Shown: in pieces, positions 46,411 to 60,517 of the stretch | Layout: each line of letters opens with the position of its first letter | Numbering within the stretch: the first letter of the stretch is position 1 | Made by a program: the position numbers and the translations under genes | The notes under the pieces: model-generated | What the model was told of the DNA's origin: nothing | The model's database searches: none | What the model saw: only the letters and a program-made list of their open reading frames with translations | Assembly: GCF_019925205.1 (NCBI RefSeq) | Contig: NC_083562.1 | Coordinates: 26,412,001 to 26,476,000 of the forward strand | Origin: Metopolophium dirhodum | Lineage: Eukaryota > Arthropoda > Insecta > Hemiptera > Aphididae | DNA length: 64,000 bases | Direction: 5' to 3'

Positions 46411-49400
46411 TTAAATGTGTATGTATTACTTATGTTTAAATTAAATCCTGAATATTTAGGCTAATATTTATTAATATTAGATATAGGTAATTAAAAACAA
46501 TTTAAATATCTATATACATTTTTTTTAGCTGGCGTTTGGATTCACGAATACTGTGGGCAGACGGGTCGTGATACAATCGTTTACATAATAACATCTATAT
46601 AATATTAATTGTTAGTATCGGAATTTTTCAGTGTAGAACCGTATAAATTACATGTGTGCTAAAAATTATGTTTTTAAATTAAAATACATAAAACGCATAA
46701 TTCATTGGGAAATCGATTATTCATTGATTGACATTTTTTGCTGTTCTTAGATAGCCTAAAAAAAGAATGAATAAATAAAATAATATAATCCTTTAAAATT
46801 AATAACCTAGAGATTTCGTTCCGTTTAAAATCGATTAAACACTAGATGTAAGCGTAAATATTATTTTCTAATATCGATCAGTCACGATGTTGTTATAAAT
46901 AAAAATTCAGTTTATGTAAAGTATATATAGATATGTACTACACGTTATATATAGGTACTCTGCACTTTACCTAATACCTATATGCATATAGTATGTTTTT
47001 TTTTTAAATCAAAAGTGTGAGTATTCTTATAAATATATAATATTCGTTTTTGGTTAAAATAAACGGTTTATCGTATTTACTCAAGTTTAAAGTTTAAAGT
47101 TGTAGGACTGCCAATATTATGTGAATCGTTCGTAAATATCGTGTTATGGTTAAATGACAACGATTATGATAATTATATATCCGAAATAAAATCCATAAAT
47201 GTATTATGAGTGGTTACTGTATGGTTATGATAGTTTATTACCATTTGTTTAAATAGTTTGTAATAATATCCTGATTTCATATTAATTTTTTTTATTCTAA
47301 AATTTGTTATTTTCTTTACTTACCTATAAATTATTATTAATGAATATAATATTTTCAAAATTTATGAATTTGTTTAAACGACTAATAACTTAAAGTCATA
47401 CCTATTCACTGCTAATAATCACTACTCGGTACTCCTATAGTCTAATGATTGTAGCTGTCGTCTATTTGCATTGCATAGGTATAACATTATATAAATAAGA
47501 ATATAATATTTTTTTTACATTTTCTAATGAAATACTACATAATGCATTTAATTTAAGTAAGTTACGCGCAACTATGAAACGTGTATAGTTTTTATAATAT
47601 ATTATCATTATGATACTTGCTTAATTAATAATGTTCTATAATAATAATTCTATAATTAGAAATGAATTAAATTTACTAAATAATATTTCAATTCTTTTAT
47701 TATATGCGATATTATATGCAAAAGTTACTCATGATCCATCTAAAATTATTAATTGTATTATATACCTCATATTATACCTATCTATGTGGAGTCTAAATTA
47801 AAGTTAATTTTTTAATGAGATGTTGTAGGTTATGAGAATTTTACAGCTAATCATTTTAAAATTAGTACATGTCAGTGCCCATAGGACGTGTGCATGAACT
47901 CTTTTGCATAACTTTGTAAAACCGGTTGTGATAGTTGATCTGGCCACTAATTGAATATAACGTGTGAGCTTTGATTATTATTACATATTTATTATTTACC
48001 TATTGGTTTTAAACATGAAATTTTCAATTTTTTAAAAACAATAACAATTTTTTTAATATTTTTTGTAAATAATTGTAATATTTGCGAATAGCTTTTTAGT
48101 TTATAGTATACGACTTCAATGCTTATATCTACAAAAGTGATACCTACTAAACTACTTGTAAATTTCCAATAAATAAATAAAGATATATCTTCTAGAGACT
48201 TCAATTTACTGAAAATTGATACCAAAATTCGTTACAGATTCATGATTAGGTATAAAAAATAAGAAATAGCAACCGTGGAATGGGGAAATTTTATGTTTAA
48301 GTTTTTTATGAGTAGTTATGAACTTATAACTTATACGCAGTATGCACGATATAATAGATAGGTAGTATTAATATTTTCGTTGAACCCTAATTTCTTCATT
48401 AATGTTTTTAAATATATAATTGGCATTAATATATTAAAACGCTTACCTACCTATGTATAGGTATTGTAATATTTCAATATTTACATAATGTAGGGCGTAT
48501 ACTGTATAGGACGTAGGTAAAAGGTATTACTATAATAACTTACCTTTATACTATAGTATATAATCTAGTGATGGTATGAATCAGGTATTACTTACCTTTA
48601 TCAGTTTGTTCGTGATTGGAAATAAATAGGATTTGTGTTTAGTTTTGTGAGTTTAGGAGAAAAGAAACATTAAAAATTTTCTAACATAATAAATTACATT
48701 ACAAACCAATTTATAATTTATATATGATTTAAGTCTTATCAATACACGTTTATAATATGTTATGCGTGATAACAGAATATGATATTATTATATGAAAATT
48801 TGCTTCAATAAAACAAAAACTTTAGATCATACTTATTTTAGTCCATCTGTAGCAATCTTATAGCAGGTAGGTAACACTAAAAAGTAAAAACGTTTTGAAA
48901 AGGTATGCATTTGTTTTTATTTACCTACGGTTTTACCGTTTATTTACGAATTAACAGCTTAATCTATTCGAATAGCTAAAACGAATAAGTTTATATCGAA
49001 GTATCCATGTTTATTGTCTATCTTAATGTAAAATGCACGAAAACGTGTTAATCCCAACTACAGCGGTATGGAATGAAATGGCATTAAGCGGTTACATAAT
49101 TCATAACAAGCACGTGAGTTCGCACGTACACTTTGGGTTGCAAGACCTTTTGTGCGATTTATGAATTTCGGTTTCTCTTTCGGAGCAGCGATTGGTTGCA
49201 TGTACGACAGCAGACGCGTTACACTTGTATAGAACCGAGAAACATACAAGTCTATATATATAATATACATAAAAAAAAAATATGTTCATATTTCATGTCT
49301 TAGAGAAAGTTTTTTCTTCTTTTTTTACAACTTGGTATCTATTCCGCGTATAGATCATTTGCGTTGACAGGAAATCGTCTAACAATAAAAGAAAGAACAA

Positions 49401-52400
49401 ATAATAATAATTGAATACTATCAACATTGTCGTTGTGTCCTTTATAACTGTGAATCTTGACACGATATTGTTATAATATAATAATATGTCAGTAATATTG
49501 TGTATATTATTTTAAAAATGATTTAGGCGGGCTTGAATGGTATTATCGTTTAATTATCTATTATCTAATAGGTATAGGTAGTAATATGATATATTATTAT
49601 GGAAACGAGTGCGTATCGCATCCACGCAAGCGCATAATACAATAATAGTGCCAATCGTGAATTTAATATTATTGCCGCGATCGCGATGGTTCATAATTTG
49701 CGGGATGATAATGTTCTTGTGTAATAATTATAATAATAAAACTTAATTTTATCGGCATCGACGACGTCGTCAGTTTGGCTGTTTAATTATTGGCCGTCGT
49801 GCACTCGCACAATAATGTTCGAAAGACGGCAGATACTGAACGTCCGATAACTCGACCTCATATTATTATTATAGCGTGGCAAACGGTTTGATGTTTTAAT
49901 TATTTACAGACGTATCGCGCATATTATAAAGGTGCACAGCTTCAGTGTAATTATTATTATATATACGTAATAATAATTATTTCCTCGCATTGTCAGCGAA
50001 TGGTCGAGTTGTGTCAGATAACACTTAACGTAACTGTTTTTATTTGTTTATTTAATGTATGCTTACAGTTTTACAGTTTTTTTTTCTCACACAGTCACAC
50101 TATAATAATATAATCACTATGAGAAGTCCTACTTGCCTACCTACCGAAAAGTGACACTCGATAATCGATATTATGTGTTTTAATTAAGCGTCAATCTCGA
50201 TATTTCGCAATAATAATAATATTATGTTAACATTATAATTATAATATATGACCACGTTATCGAAGATTCCTTATTTGTTAATTATATATTAAAATTAAAT
50301 TAAATAGTAACCCTGTAATGAATTTTTGTGCAGGTATATACTGATATTTCATTAAAAAACCAATATTTTAATAAATCATTATTGTTTAATATTAATTGTA
50401 GGTAAGTACTTTATTAATACTAGATACTACTGTATATAGGTACACACTACACTAAGTGATAGCGTTTCGAAATACTTTTTAAAAATCACATACATTTCAA
50501 AATACACACATATATATAGGTACACATTATATATTACACATTATATCACATATATATTTCTTGAAGAAATAAATGAAGAAAAAAATTTTTTTTTTACTCA
50601 CAAGTAAACAACTTATAGGTACTATAATTCTCTGTATAATTCTTTACCGTAAATAATATTTCGTTGTTCACGCATTAATAAGCCATTATACAAGGTTTAT
50701 GGACAATCTATAGAATAAAAAAGAAACAAAGACGATTCGACGCATGAATTACTTTTTTTATTATTTCACATGCGTATTTTATCACCATATTAGCCTAAAG
50801 ATAAAAATAATCAATTCAGTATTCGATAAAATATTGTTTGCATTCTAACAACATTCGTATACAATATATTATTATACAAGCCCGGCTATAATAATATTAT
50901 ACTAGGGATAATAGTATAACACTATATTTATAGTCGTTCAAATTATTATTCCAACGTGGCCTAAGTGAAATGTATAAAATGACGAATGTATACCTACACA
51001 CACTACACACGTCGCGGTCGTGCTCTAGTTTACAGCCAATAAAATTATTGTCATGTGAAATTTCGTAAAACCCGTACGGGTCAACCGCAGCGTTTTTGGA
51101 CAAGATCGCATCAGGCGGAGTTCTTTAAATTCAACGAGTCATGCAAGTTTATCTCTGTTTCTTCCCGACATAAATTAAACGAGAACGTGTTAGGAAAATG
51201 AATTATGATTATTACGCAAAACTCATCTGTACACTAAACACATAAGCACAATACGCCTATAGGTATAATATTATGTGTGTATAATAATATAATATATTAT
51301 AACGTTGTGCGGTCGGTATGTCATCATTTCGAAATGCATTGTTGTTTGATCATTGTAAAGGACGGCCATTGTGTCCCCATACAAATTAAAAAATAAAAAA
51401 ACAATAAGAGTGTGTGTATTTTGATTGACTTGTAGTGTTGATAAAATAGTATGATAGTTTATAGGCGCTATATTTATTGTAACCTGCAAGTGTATTTTTT
51501 TAAATAGCGGATTGTGTTATTTATCTGCAGCAGTAATTGTTGCAGTGCGCATGTTTTACTCATTTCACCTGCAGTTAAGTTCTCAAAATTGCTATACCGT
51601 TGTATTATGTTGTACAATCAAATTCGTGATGCTAAACCAGTTAACAAGATGGATAATATATGAAGAGATGTCGAGTACCGCGTAACGCGGTCGACTTGGC
51701 CCGGATTTAAGCTTAGTTTTTAAATGGATGGCTTATTCAGATTAAATACCAACTAGGAGAAAATGTAAAGATAATAGTAGCAGTTACAATTAAATACTCT
51801 TTAAAGCACGTATAAAAACTTGAGTTACAAACTTAATTCATTTTTCAACATTGTCAAAATGTTCTTTTAAATTTATTGGTGCATGTTTTCGTCAAATATT
51901 AGACATTAAAAATTATTATAATATTAATAGTACAGACGATATTTAATATTATATTTATAATGTTATTAAAATTGTGAAGCGATGCAAGTGACCGCATAAA
52001 CTGCCTTAAGTAAAAACGTTATAAAATATGGTTAAGTTGTACAATAGGTATGCATTTTATTGCCCCCCCCCCCTAAAATTTGGTTCGCGCCCACAATATC
52101 CCCTGAATGGTATTTATCCAGAATATAATTATTTTAGATTCTGAGAGGTACAACGATGAATGTATTAATTTTACAAATGGCGTGTTTTATTGTGTCTGTA
52201 TATCTGAAAAGAAGCAGAAAAAATGCTTTGATTATCAACTTTGAAAGTGGTTTCGGATAGAAAATTGTATCCAGTGGGTTGTTGGTACTTTTGATTGGTA
52301 AAAATTTAAAATTCATTATTTAAAAACAAACAGGGATTTTTACGCAAAGTCAATTTTTAATAAAACCATTTTTTTCATTTTTTTAGATTTTTTTCCATAA

Positions 52401-54430
52401 ATATTGATACAATTTTTTCATCCGGTAAAAAATTTGAAAATGTTATACAAGGTTATAATTTGTTAGAATATTAAGTAAAAAATTTCAAAAATACTTTGTC
52501 ACAATATTTTTTGTATATTTATTTATTTAATTTTTTTTTTGTTCATAATTATTATTATTTTGACAATATAATTACATTAAAATATTAAATTATAATAGAT
52601 TGAACAAACACAAAAATATGGTTGAACAACACCAAAGTATTATCTATAGTTTACTAATATCTGTAATCTTGATGACATGATTATATTATTATGATTGATT
52701 AGAATATTAGATATAAAATATGAATTTTGGACGAAAACCTGGAGAATTTGTGGAAGTAGAAGATCCGTTCCTCCACAATCTTTACTAGACAATAAATTAA
52801 AATCAATACCAGGCGATTCTGCATGGCTCTCATAAAACACGTGAGCGATGCTTGCCAATCACGTTTTCAGCTATCGAAAAACGCCATCTAGATCTCTACT
52901 CTGCTCTAGCCTCTAGTACTCTCAACACGAATTTATTTTATTGATTATTATAATATTTATTGCACTTTATTTATTTAATTTACTCCATTTTTTAATACGC
53001 TTTAACATCAAATAACTACCTAATTACCATAAATGTAGTTACCAAATATCAAATACAGGTTAAAATTATATCTAATTATAATCATATTAACAATTTTTAT
53101 TGGTTAGAATGGAAAATTTTATATTAACAGCGAAACGTTAAATTTTTTATATACTGCAGTGATGTCATTTCAATATTTTTATTGGACGTGTAAAATATTT
53201 TTTAATTTTGTATAATATGTCCGTTAGCGTACGAAGAAGCTAAATTTAGCTTAATGTTACTTTACCATCGTTGCATACCTACTATTTCATCCTAATCCCC
53301 TTGTTAAAAATCTTACTACTCCCACAATTTCCGGTAACTCTCCAAGACGGTTAAAACAAAAATGGTGTTGTAACCTTATTGACATCTAATAGAAGTTGTA
53401 TAAAAAAAATAATCAAATTAAAGTGTCACTAATAGGTTAGGTTAGGTTGCAGTGGCTGTTTTTCACAAACTATTGATAGTTGATATTGTGTTTAATTTGT
53501 TGTAAACTATTTTAGTATGTTTTATTAATTTGCATATTTTTTTCCTGTATCAAACTTACTTATTGCGCCGTAAAGCTTTAGATTGTGAATTTCACTTAAA
53601 AATAACAGTTTTAATATAAAATATTTAAAATTTGGTATGAATATTGTATATTTTATTTTAGGATAGAATAGAAATATTTTATTAGTTGGAAAGTGTAAAA
53701 GGCTGATACAAAGTAAAGTAATGACATTTTTGTTATATTTTACTACAAATAAATTGTAAATGGAAAATGCTACTACCGAAACAATTCAGTACTTACGCTA
53801 CTTAAATCGTTAAAAAAATACTATACTACTTCAGTAAATACACACACAGCGTCGCTACAAATAGAGCATACTATTCCAACCACTGGCCAGTGGCCACTGG
53901 GTGTTACTATTTACTATTATAGGTAATGAAATTACAAAATCATTAGGTTAGAAGGATTATTATAATAAGTTTCAAATATGGTAAAATGCTGTAGAAGTAT
54001 TGTATTTGCTGTATTATTCTAATTTATAACCCTATATTATAAACTAAGGTTCAATGTATATTCTTTAAATGTTTTTATATCATTCTATGTGCGCTGTCCT
54101 TTCTTCTGCAACGTTAAATTGTGTGACTCGCTGTACCTTCATCTGCAGCCTACTAACTTCGTTCACATAAATAATTTATAGTAGTTCTCTGAGTTCTTAT
54201 ATTTAACATCTAATTTCTTTTATTTGTATACTGTATGCTGGTTTACGGAAATCGTCTGTACATAATATTTCTTTATTTGGTCCTTCTCGGTACATATGTA
54301 AACCACTTTTACTAATCATCGTTTATTGATTTCCTTTCTCCACATTTATTATATTTTCGTGGAGTTCGATGCATTAGTACCAATTTATAGTAGTACCTAC
54401 GTAATAATATGTAACAATGTTTTCTGATTT
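46411..54430. other. Gene-free stretch with scattered fragments
   Basis: AT-rich. CpG-richer patches lie at 49600-49870, with palindrome GACGACGTCGTC near 49763, and at 50990-51110. A minus-strand frame near 51110-50990 reads SKNAAVDPYGFYEISHDNNF before a GTATAC donor, but it lacks an ATG and a known family. An 11-C run (52063-52073) in hAT-like debris and R copy G are the only repeats recognised. Confidence 0.35.
52133..52460 (-). repeat. R-family copy G
   Basis: Starts GATTCTGAG (the terminal motif inverted), then a diverged reverse complement of copy A's right end through TTTTTACGCAAAGTCAATTT, ending near the TATTGATACAATTTTTTCAT block. Confidence 0.5.
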
Positions 54431-54443
54431 AATATTGATCCAA

Positions 54444-54846
54444 TCTAACCCTCCACAATGACATGCGCATGAAAACAATCGAAGAAGAATCGGTAAATTA
54501 TTACAAGCGATTCTTTTCACACCTAGCCAACCACAAAAATCCACTAATCAGAAATCTAAATACTGTAACCTTGCCCGAAGCTCCTCGACGTCGTCTGAAA
54601 AGGAGATGATGCAGGAACCTTCTAATCTTATAACTCCCAACGATCTTATACCTCGCTTACACACTTCACTCTTCCACTCCACTAAGTCATAGATCAACAT
54701 AATCTGTGCTCATGCTATAAGTGTTGCTTATGGGTGACTTCTTACCCCCGTATTATCCTGCCTGTTTACTCTCTTCAAATACGCTTATTGTGCTCTTAGT
54801 ATAGATGGTGTATTTCTTATAAAAATTAAAAAAAATAAAAAATAAT
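54444..54846 (+). mobile_element. 5'-truncated Jockey-like LINE (ORF2 C terminus plus 3' UTR)
   Basis: The frame starting near 54449 reads HNDMRMKTIEEESVNYYKRF then FSHLANHKNPLIRNLNTVTL and PRRRLKRR before a TGA. HxNPLI followed by RRLKR is the usual end of reverse-transcriptase ORF2 in Jockey-clade non-LTR elements. A premature stop/frameshift follows RLKRR. The 3' UTR ends in an A-rich tail. AATATTGATCCAA occurs at 54431-54443 and 54847-54859 as a perfect 13-bp TSD. Only about 400 bp of the element was inserted. Confidence 0.78.
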
Positions 54847-54859
54847 AATATTGATCCAA

Positions 54860-55994
54860 GTTATACTTACCTATCTGATTGTTTTATAAATGTTTTTACA
54901 GACTTTAATTAATATAATCATAAAAACACAATAATTGTAAAATAACTTCTCAGAATACAAAACAAATGAACAGCATTCCTATAAATTATACAAATTATGA
55001 GTGATACTGTATGAAGTATATACGACCAATAATCTATACTTGCTTATAACTTAGCAAATGTATTGTTAAACTCTTAATATTATTATTAGGAATTTATCAT
55101 AATAATCTGACCACGTTCACATCATATTTTTTGACGATATTTTGTCATTTAGTTTACGACTTTTCGGTGATTATATGGAGTGAAATGAATACAATTATTG
55201 TACAAGTGGGTACCTAAAACGAGCATTACAAGCGAATAATCGATATATATATATAGGTACTTATAGAATATATAGACTACATAGTTTACCGATGCGATAA
55301 ACAACGTCTGTAAACTGTCGACTGCGCTGTACCTCCGATCGTAAACGTTTCAAACGCGTATAGGTGTATTAAAATCAACCGAAAAAAAATTATCCAACGA
55401 GACGTCGAGACACGTCACGTCTTGGCGCGGACACGAGTCAATTAAAATTCTTACAGTGCGCACCTGCCTATATTATAATATATCAATGTGCGCGCGTATA
55501 TAGTAGCGATAGTGTATTATCGGACGTATATTACTGCAGTCTTTACAGGACTTTTTACACCATAATATAATATATACTGTATAATATAATATATTTAATG
55601 ATATTAATATATTATGTGTGTGTGTGTGTATGTGTAAAAAATCGTGACCGAACGCCGCCGCAGCAGGTTGCTGGCCGTCGCACAATCATCACTGTCGTCA
55701 TTATATTATATCCGAATAAATGTTGTTGTCATACGGAATCATTAAAAAATATATTATATACTATATACATATAATAAAAATGACACGAGCTCCTTCCTTC
55801 CGCGCGGGCTTACCCTCGGCCTTCGTGTTGCAGTATATCTGTAATAATATTGTGTTGGTCATATCTCGCGTGTGTGCATGTGAGTGTGTACACCAGACCA
55901 TGACTGCACATGTTCTTCGACTTAGACGGAGGAGACTGACCCCCACCCCTCTTCTGCCGGTTAAGGGTCAACACCCATAACTACATACAGTTGG
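54860..55994. other. Gene-free stretch with CpG-rich patches
   Basis: CpG-rich segments at 55290-55440 (including ACACGTCACGTC) and 55640-55700 suggest promoter-like DNA. A (TG)n repeat lies at 55615-55635. No exon is supported. Confidence 0.35.
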
Positions 55995-56180
55995 ATGTGT
56001 GCTGTGTGTGTGTCCGCCGTCCTCCTTGTCGCCGCCGCTGCAGCCGCGTGTGCGTTCGAAAAACGTAGCCTCTATTGTGCCCGTGATGAGTCTGCAACAA
56101 TGTTTCCCCTCAGAAAAAAAGAGTTCATCACGAAATACTATAAGATACTCTTCGCATGTACTTACACGATATTTCTATGA
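55995..56180 (+). CDS. Hypothetical ORF with a signal-peptide-like N terminus
   Basis: The 61-codon ATG frame starts MCAVCVSAVLLVAAAAAACA, a convincing signal-peptide profile with a likely cleavage before FEKR. The rest is short and basic. It lies in a CpG-rich patch where an alanine run could simply be translated GCC repeats. No donor or poly(A) site is obvious. Either the first exon of a secreted protein or a chance frame in a promoter. Confidence 0.22.
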   Translation: MCAVCVSAVLLVAAAAAACAFEKRSLYCARDESATMFPLRKKEFITKYYKILFACTYTIFL

Positions 56181-56239
56181 TATGCGCGTGCGTGTGCGGG
56201 CGACAGTGTAGCGGGTGTGAGCGTGTGTACGTTCTGAGC

Positions 56240-58650
56240 TGATTCACACGATCGGTGGTAAAAGCTCTTTTTTTATTTCGTTTTCTTCTGTTTTATTTGC
56301 ACAGATAACTCGAGTCTGTATGTATAACGTGGTCGTTCTTATCACACGCTTAGCAGCTACGGGTATTTGTGAAAGGAATTGTACCATCACGCGGATTGGA
56401 TGTGATGAATTCGTGTCCTGAGTGTAGAAGTGGTGCTCGTTGCCAACGCTATATACTTATATATAGGTACGTATACGTAAAAAACCAATTGGTATAAAAT
56501 CACTTCCTCGTTGCGTGTAACTATACATAATAATATAATACTATGTGTTTCTACATAGGTACATTTTAAATTGGCTTTGTAACTCAACTGTATTTAGTAT
56601 ACCTACTTATAATGTTTCAAATTTGGATTTTGTATAGTGTTTTTTTACTGACTATTTAATTATACGGTGTTTTTCTGTATGCCGTTTAATGATTATTTCA
56701 ATTAGTCCTGGATATAGTATCAAATAGTTTCGATTGACCATGTAACAATAGTTTCGTTTAATGGTTAAATAATTGTAATTTGTAATGGCGGTGGACGACG
56801 GAGATACACGCACTATACAACCCACCAAATAGTAATAGGTATACGAAGGATACTACAACGGATATAGACACCAAAGTCCAAAATCCAAGCATGTACTTGC
56901 AACAAAGCGCTAGTATTTACATAACTCCCACCGTACTTGTTACAAATTTCGCAAGTACCTATACTGGTAACCAACATTTGAAGCTTGTATAACGTGTGGC
57001 CTTTGACCCTTGGCCACTAGGGTCAAAACCGTATATAGGGCTTGTTGTTAGTATATTTGTGGTTTGTTTGTTTGTTTATTTGTTTATTTGTTTAATATAT
57101 AAGTATGCGTAGTAATTTATATTTCAAACACACGGTCGTGTAATAAATAATATTATTTAAATATTTATATTGTATATACAGAGCGAACAAAGCGGTAGAA
57201 AGTCAAAAATCGGCCTAAAATATACCTTTTATATGCCTATGTTTCGTAGATTAAACTAATTACAGTTTCCGAGGTATTTATTTCAATTCAGAAATTAATA
57301 ATTATAGCTCGTTGGTAAGTACTAATAGTACCATATAATATTATAATATCATAATATCCGCGTTCAGGTGCTCTAGAAATTCGAATCTTATATAATTTGT
57401 TGTGATTACGGTTTCTGTGTTTATTTTACTTTGGGAACTTTAACTGAAGTAGGTATATAATAAATTTGCTTCTCATTAAGAATTAACTGCAATAGTAGGT
57501 ATTGGATATAATATTAATATCTCTAATGAGTTTTTCATAATTATTTCTCTACCTGTACAATATTTACAAGGATAATTATTACTTTTTTAGTCATCCCACA
57601 TTCGTGAAGATACAACATGTTTCGAACGATAATCTCGTCATGGGCCTTAGATTACCAAGATGGCAATTAGTTTGCACATCCATATAGCAGCAGTATATAC
57701 GTTAAAAGATTTAATGAGTTTTGAGAAAACCGTAGAATGTCACGAAAAACCACCATGGTCCATGGCTATATCTATTTTTCATTGTTAATTTTTTTACAAG
57801 TTTACGGTTCGATGATTTTTATGAGTTTGCAAGCTTAAAATAGCGCTCCACTTGTTTATTTTTTAAGACTAGAATATAATAACGCATACTACGTTAATAA
57901 CGTACCTACATGTAAATATGATGTAGGTAACAGCATATACATACACTATAAACATAATAATATTAAGCCATGTTATATATAATATATAGGTACACCTACG
58001 TGCGTGTGTTTAATGTTTATGACGGAAGGCTTAATCGCTCCTCTGACCGGTGTTGGCTCTTTTAATTGTTATTTTTGTACCAGATCGTTTTTTTTTTATA
58101 ATAATATATGTAGGAGGTAGGATGTGCATGGATATGATAATATATACCTATAATATGTGTACAGTAATCAGGCAGTATGAAAAATCGAGATCCCCGGTGC
58201 AAGAATAATTATTTATTCCGCAATTAGCCAGGAAACATCTGCACGGACGTCTTATTTACAAATTTCATTAGATAATTTTCTTTTTCATTTTTTCTTTTCA
58301 TAATTTTAATTAATATACATAAGCGTGGGCGTGGTCGTTTGTAACTGTATCCATTAATTAATGTCTGTACATGTTTTATATTATAATATTGTGTACTTGG
58401 TATAATATAATAATATCGCTGACGAGTACCTATTATATAGACTACAGGCCTCGACTACACGCTGTATGCCGTTGATATAATATATAATTCAGACGATAGG
58501 TGCATAACATTATAATAAATTGAATATAATATCAATATAGTAATATAGACATAATATATTATAGTGTACCCATACTTTAACCAGAGACTTCCGATGACCG
58601 ACATTTTGATAATTATATAACAATATTTTATAAAATAAACGCTGTCTATT
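56240..58650. other. Gene-free stretch
   Basis: Contains a hairpin at 57002-57027 and a TTTG/TTTA tetranucleotide repeat at 57061-57094. No gene was seen. Confidence 0.4.
57002..57027. repeat. Perfect 9-bp-stem hairpin
   Basis: TTTGACCCT (57002-57010) and AGGGTCAAA (57019-57027) flank the loop TGGCCACT. TTGACC/GGTCAA resembles a nuclear-receptor half-site in inverted arrangement, but no function can be assigned. Confidence 0.5.
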
Positions 58651-58651
58651 C

Positions 58652-58657
58652 TTTATT
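58652..58657 (-). other. Poly(A) signal for the small membrane/secreted protein candidate
   Basis: AATAAA on the minus strand lies 16 nt after the TAG of the 58674-58871 frame, a normal distance for a compact 3' UTR. Confidence 0.4.
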
Positions 58658-58673
58658 CTGGGTACGCGTATAC

Positions 58674-58871
58674 CTATATGTATAGAACGCTTATAATTTT
58701 CGGCTCATTAGGCGTGTCGTGTTCGATAAATGGAGCAATCGCACTCCCTTCACCGTAGGTAATGAGATTTGCGCTCGCTATTGAGAGGCACATTGAGAAC
58801 GTCGTAATTAAGAATAATGTTAAAATGGTATAGAAACCTATACAGCTATACTCGTGTTTATAAAATGCCAT
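58674..58871 (-). CDS. Unrecognised small protein, terminal exon (one hydrophobic segment)
   Basis: From ATG at 58871-58869 the frame has 65 codons and TAG. It reads MAFYKHEYSC, then a hydrophobic stretch (exon residues 11-34, ending SIASA), then a polar tail NLITYGEGSAIAPFIEHDTP followed by NEPKI. The hydrophobic part may be a signal peptide with an A-S-A cleavage site or a single membrane span. CATCCCAG immediately before the ATG is a plausible acceptor, the ATG context is good (C-A-G-ATG-G), and an AATAAA follows the stop. Codon composition is coding-like. It may be joined in phase 0 to 61638-61694. I recognise no family. Confidence 0.42.
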   Translation of the reverse strand: MAFYKHEYSCIGFYTILTLFLITTFSMCLSIASANLITYGEGSAIAPFIEHDTPNEPKIISVLYI

Positions 58872-60357
58872 CTGGGATGACGATCGACGAGACACCGTAT
58901 CTTATACTAATAATAATTATTATAGAACAACTATTAACTGCAGTGTTGTGATATGAATATTGTATGTACAAAAAATTACACGATAATGTACCATAATATA
59001 ATGCTTACAGCGAAGAGCACAGAATATGATGTTACGTCTATACGATAAAATTATAATATGGAGTTCTAAATATGATTTTTTAGGTACCTATATAGACGGT
59101 GTATGTGTCAAAGTGGCTATTAAATTTTAATTATACATACAGATAAATTGTTATTAAAAATGTATCGTGTAGTTAGTGTTTAACTTGTATTGTTTAATCA
59201 TTGCTAAACAGGCATAACAGGGTACTTAAAAATAATGTGTCGAGTTTTCCGAATAAAAGTAACGAGTTTAAGATAATAATACAACTTGAATAAGACTACC
59301 AACGATCAACATAATATTATATTACTAATAAATAATAATTATTATATTATACATAGTATTGTATTATGAGTCGAGGTTAGGTATTATCTAATATAATATG
59401 ATGTATGAGATGGTAGCCCAAGAATAGAATTAGATTTTTACTCACATTATTATAATAATCATTCCATTTAAATATTGATTAATACTCATATAATAAAGTA
59501 TATTATAGGTATTTATGCGTTTACAAAAATTAATATAAAGCTTTAGGTACACACTATAGGTACATTATCGATGAAATATATCGACAATGTAGCTGAATAC
59601 ATGCCTACATATTTTATACATTATACAATAAAATATACAGAATTGATTAAACTACCTTATAACAGTATACATTTTTTGTCTTTTTCATCAGTTGACAATT
59701 ACCTATTGCCATTTTCAATATATTTTGGAACCGTACAACTTTGCATTAAGTACCGAATTCATATTAAGCTTTATGCTAGAATAAATAAATTATAACATTA
59801 GTAGGTAAATATTAATAATTATTTTTCAATTTGTGTAAGTAGAAAATATTTTAAGTTGTGTTTATTTTATACTCAGCAAAGTTTCTTCAATCTCGTAAGT
59901 ATTTGAAATCTATAAGGATTTAATTGGCAGATTTAGCTTTGCTTTGTTCAATATTTAACTATTATTTTATAGTTATTATTATGGAACTGATCAATATTGC
60001 ACTTAATAAGTAAACTATAAAATATAGAAAGTTCAAAAATTGTTTTTAGTTAGTATTAGTTTGGCATTAATATTAAATAAGTTCATTAAGTTGTATTATA
60101 AAAACAGTTATTATTCTATGTACTTTTTAAAACAATAATCGGAAAAAACAAAAAAAGGGGGAAAGTAGGTAACCACTCTGCGTATTATAGGATTCAAATA
60201 CTCAATTATACCTCGTCATTGAGTATAAGTACTGTAATGGATAAAATAATATTTACAGTTTAGTAACAGTTTAAGCTCTCAAGGAGAAGGTTCGTCCAAT
60301 AGAATAAAGGTTTAAAATTCAATTATTATACATACACGTGTTTCTCAACCAACCAAC

Positions 60358-60434
60358 TACAACCCCCCTATAAAATGCTAATGGCTATAGTGTCCAATTG
60401 CTTAACAGTTAAGATCAATAAAAAAAAAAAAAAT
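60358..60434 (+). mobile_element. 3' end of a SINE related to the 46191 element
   Basis: CCCCCCTATAAAATGCTAAT, GGCTATAG and GTTAAGATCAATAAAAAA mirror the 3' half of the SINE at 46191-46395 (CCCTACAAAGAGCTTATGG ... CTTAAGATCAATAAAAA). The 5S-like promoter half is absent. Confidence 0.5.
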
Positions 60435-60517
60435 ACTATTGACTACTTGGTAAAATATACTTGATGGAAATAATAAAGATGTAAAGAGAATATAAAACAC
60501 AGGTAATGTCATTCCTG

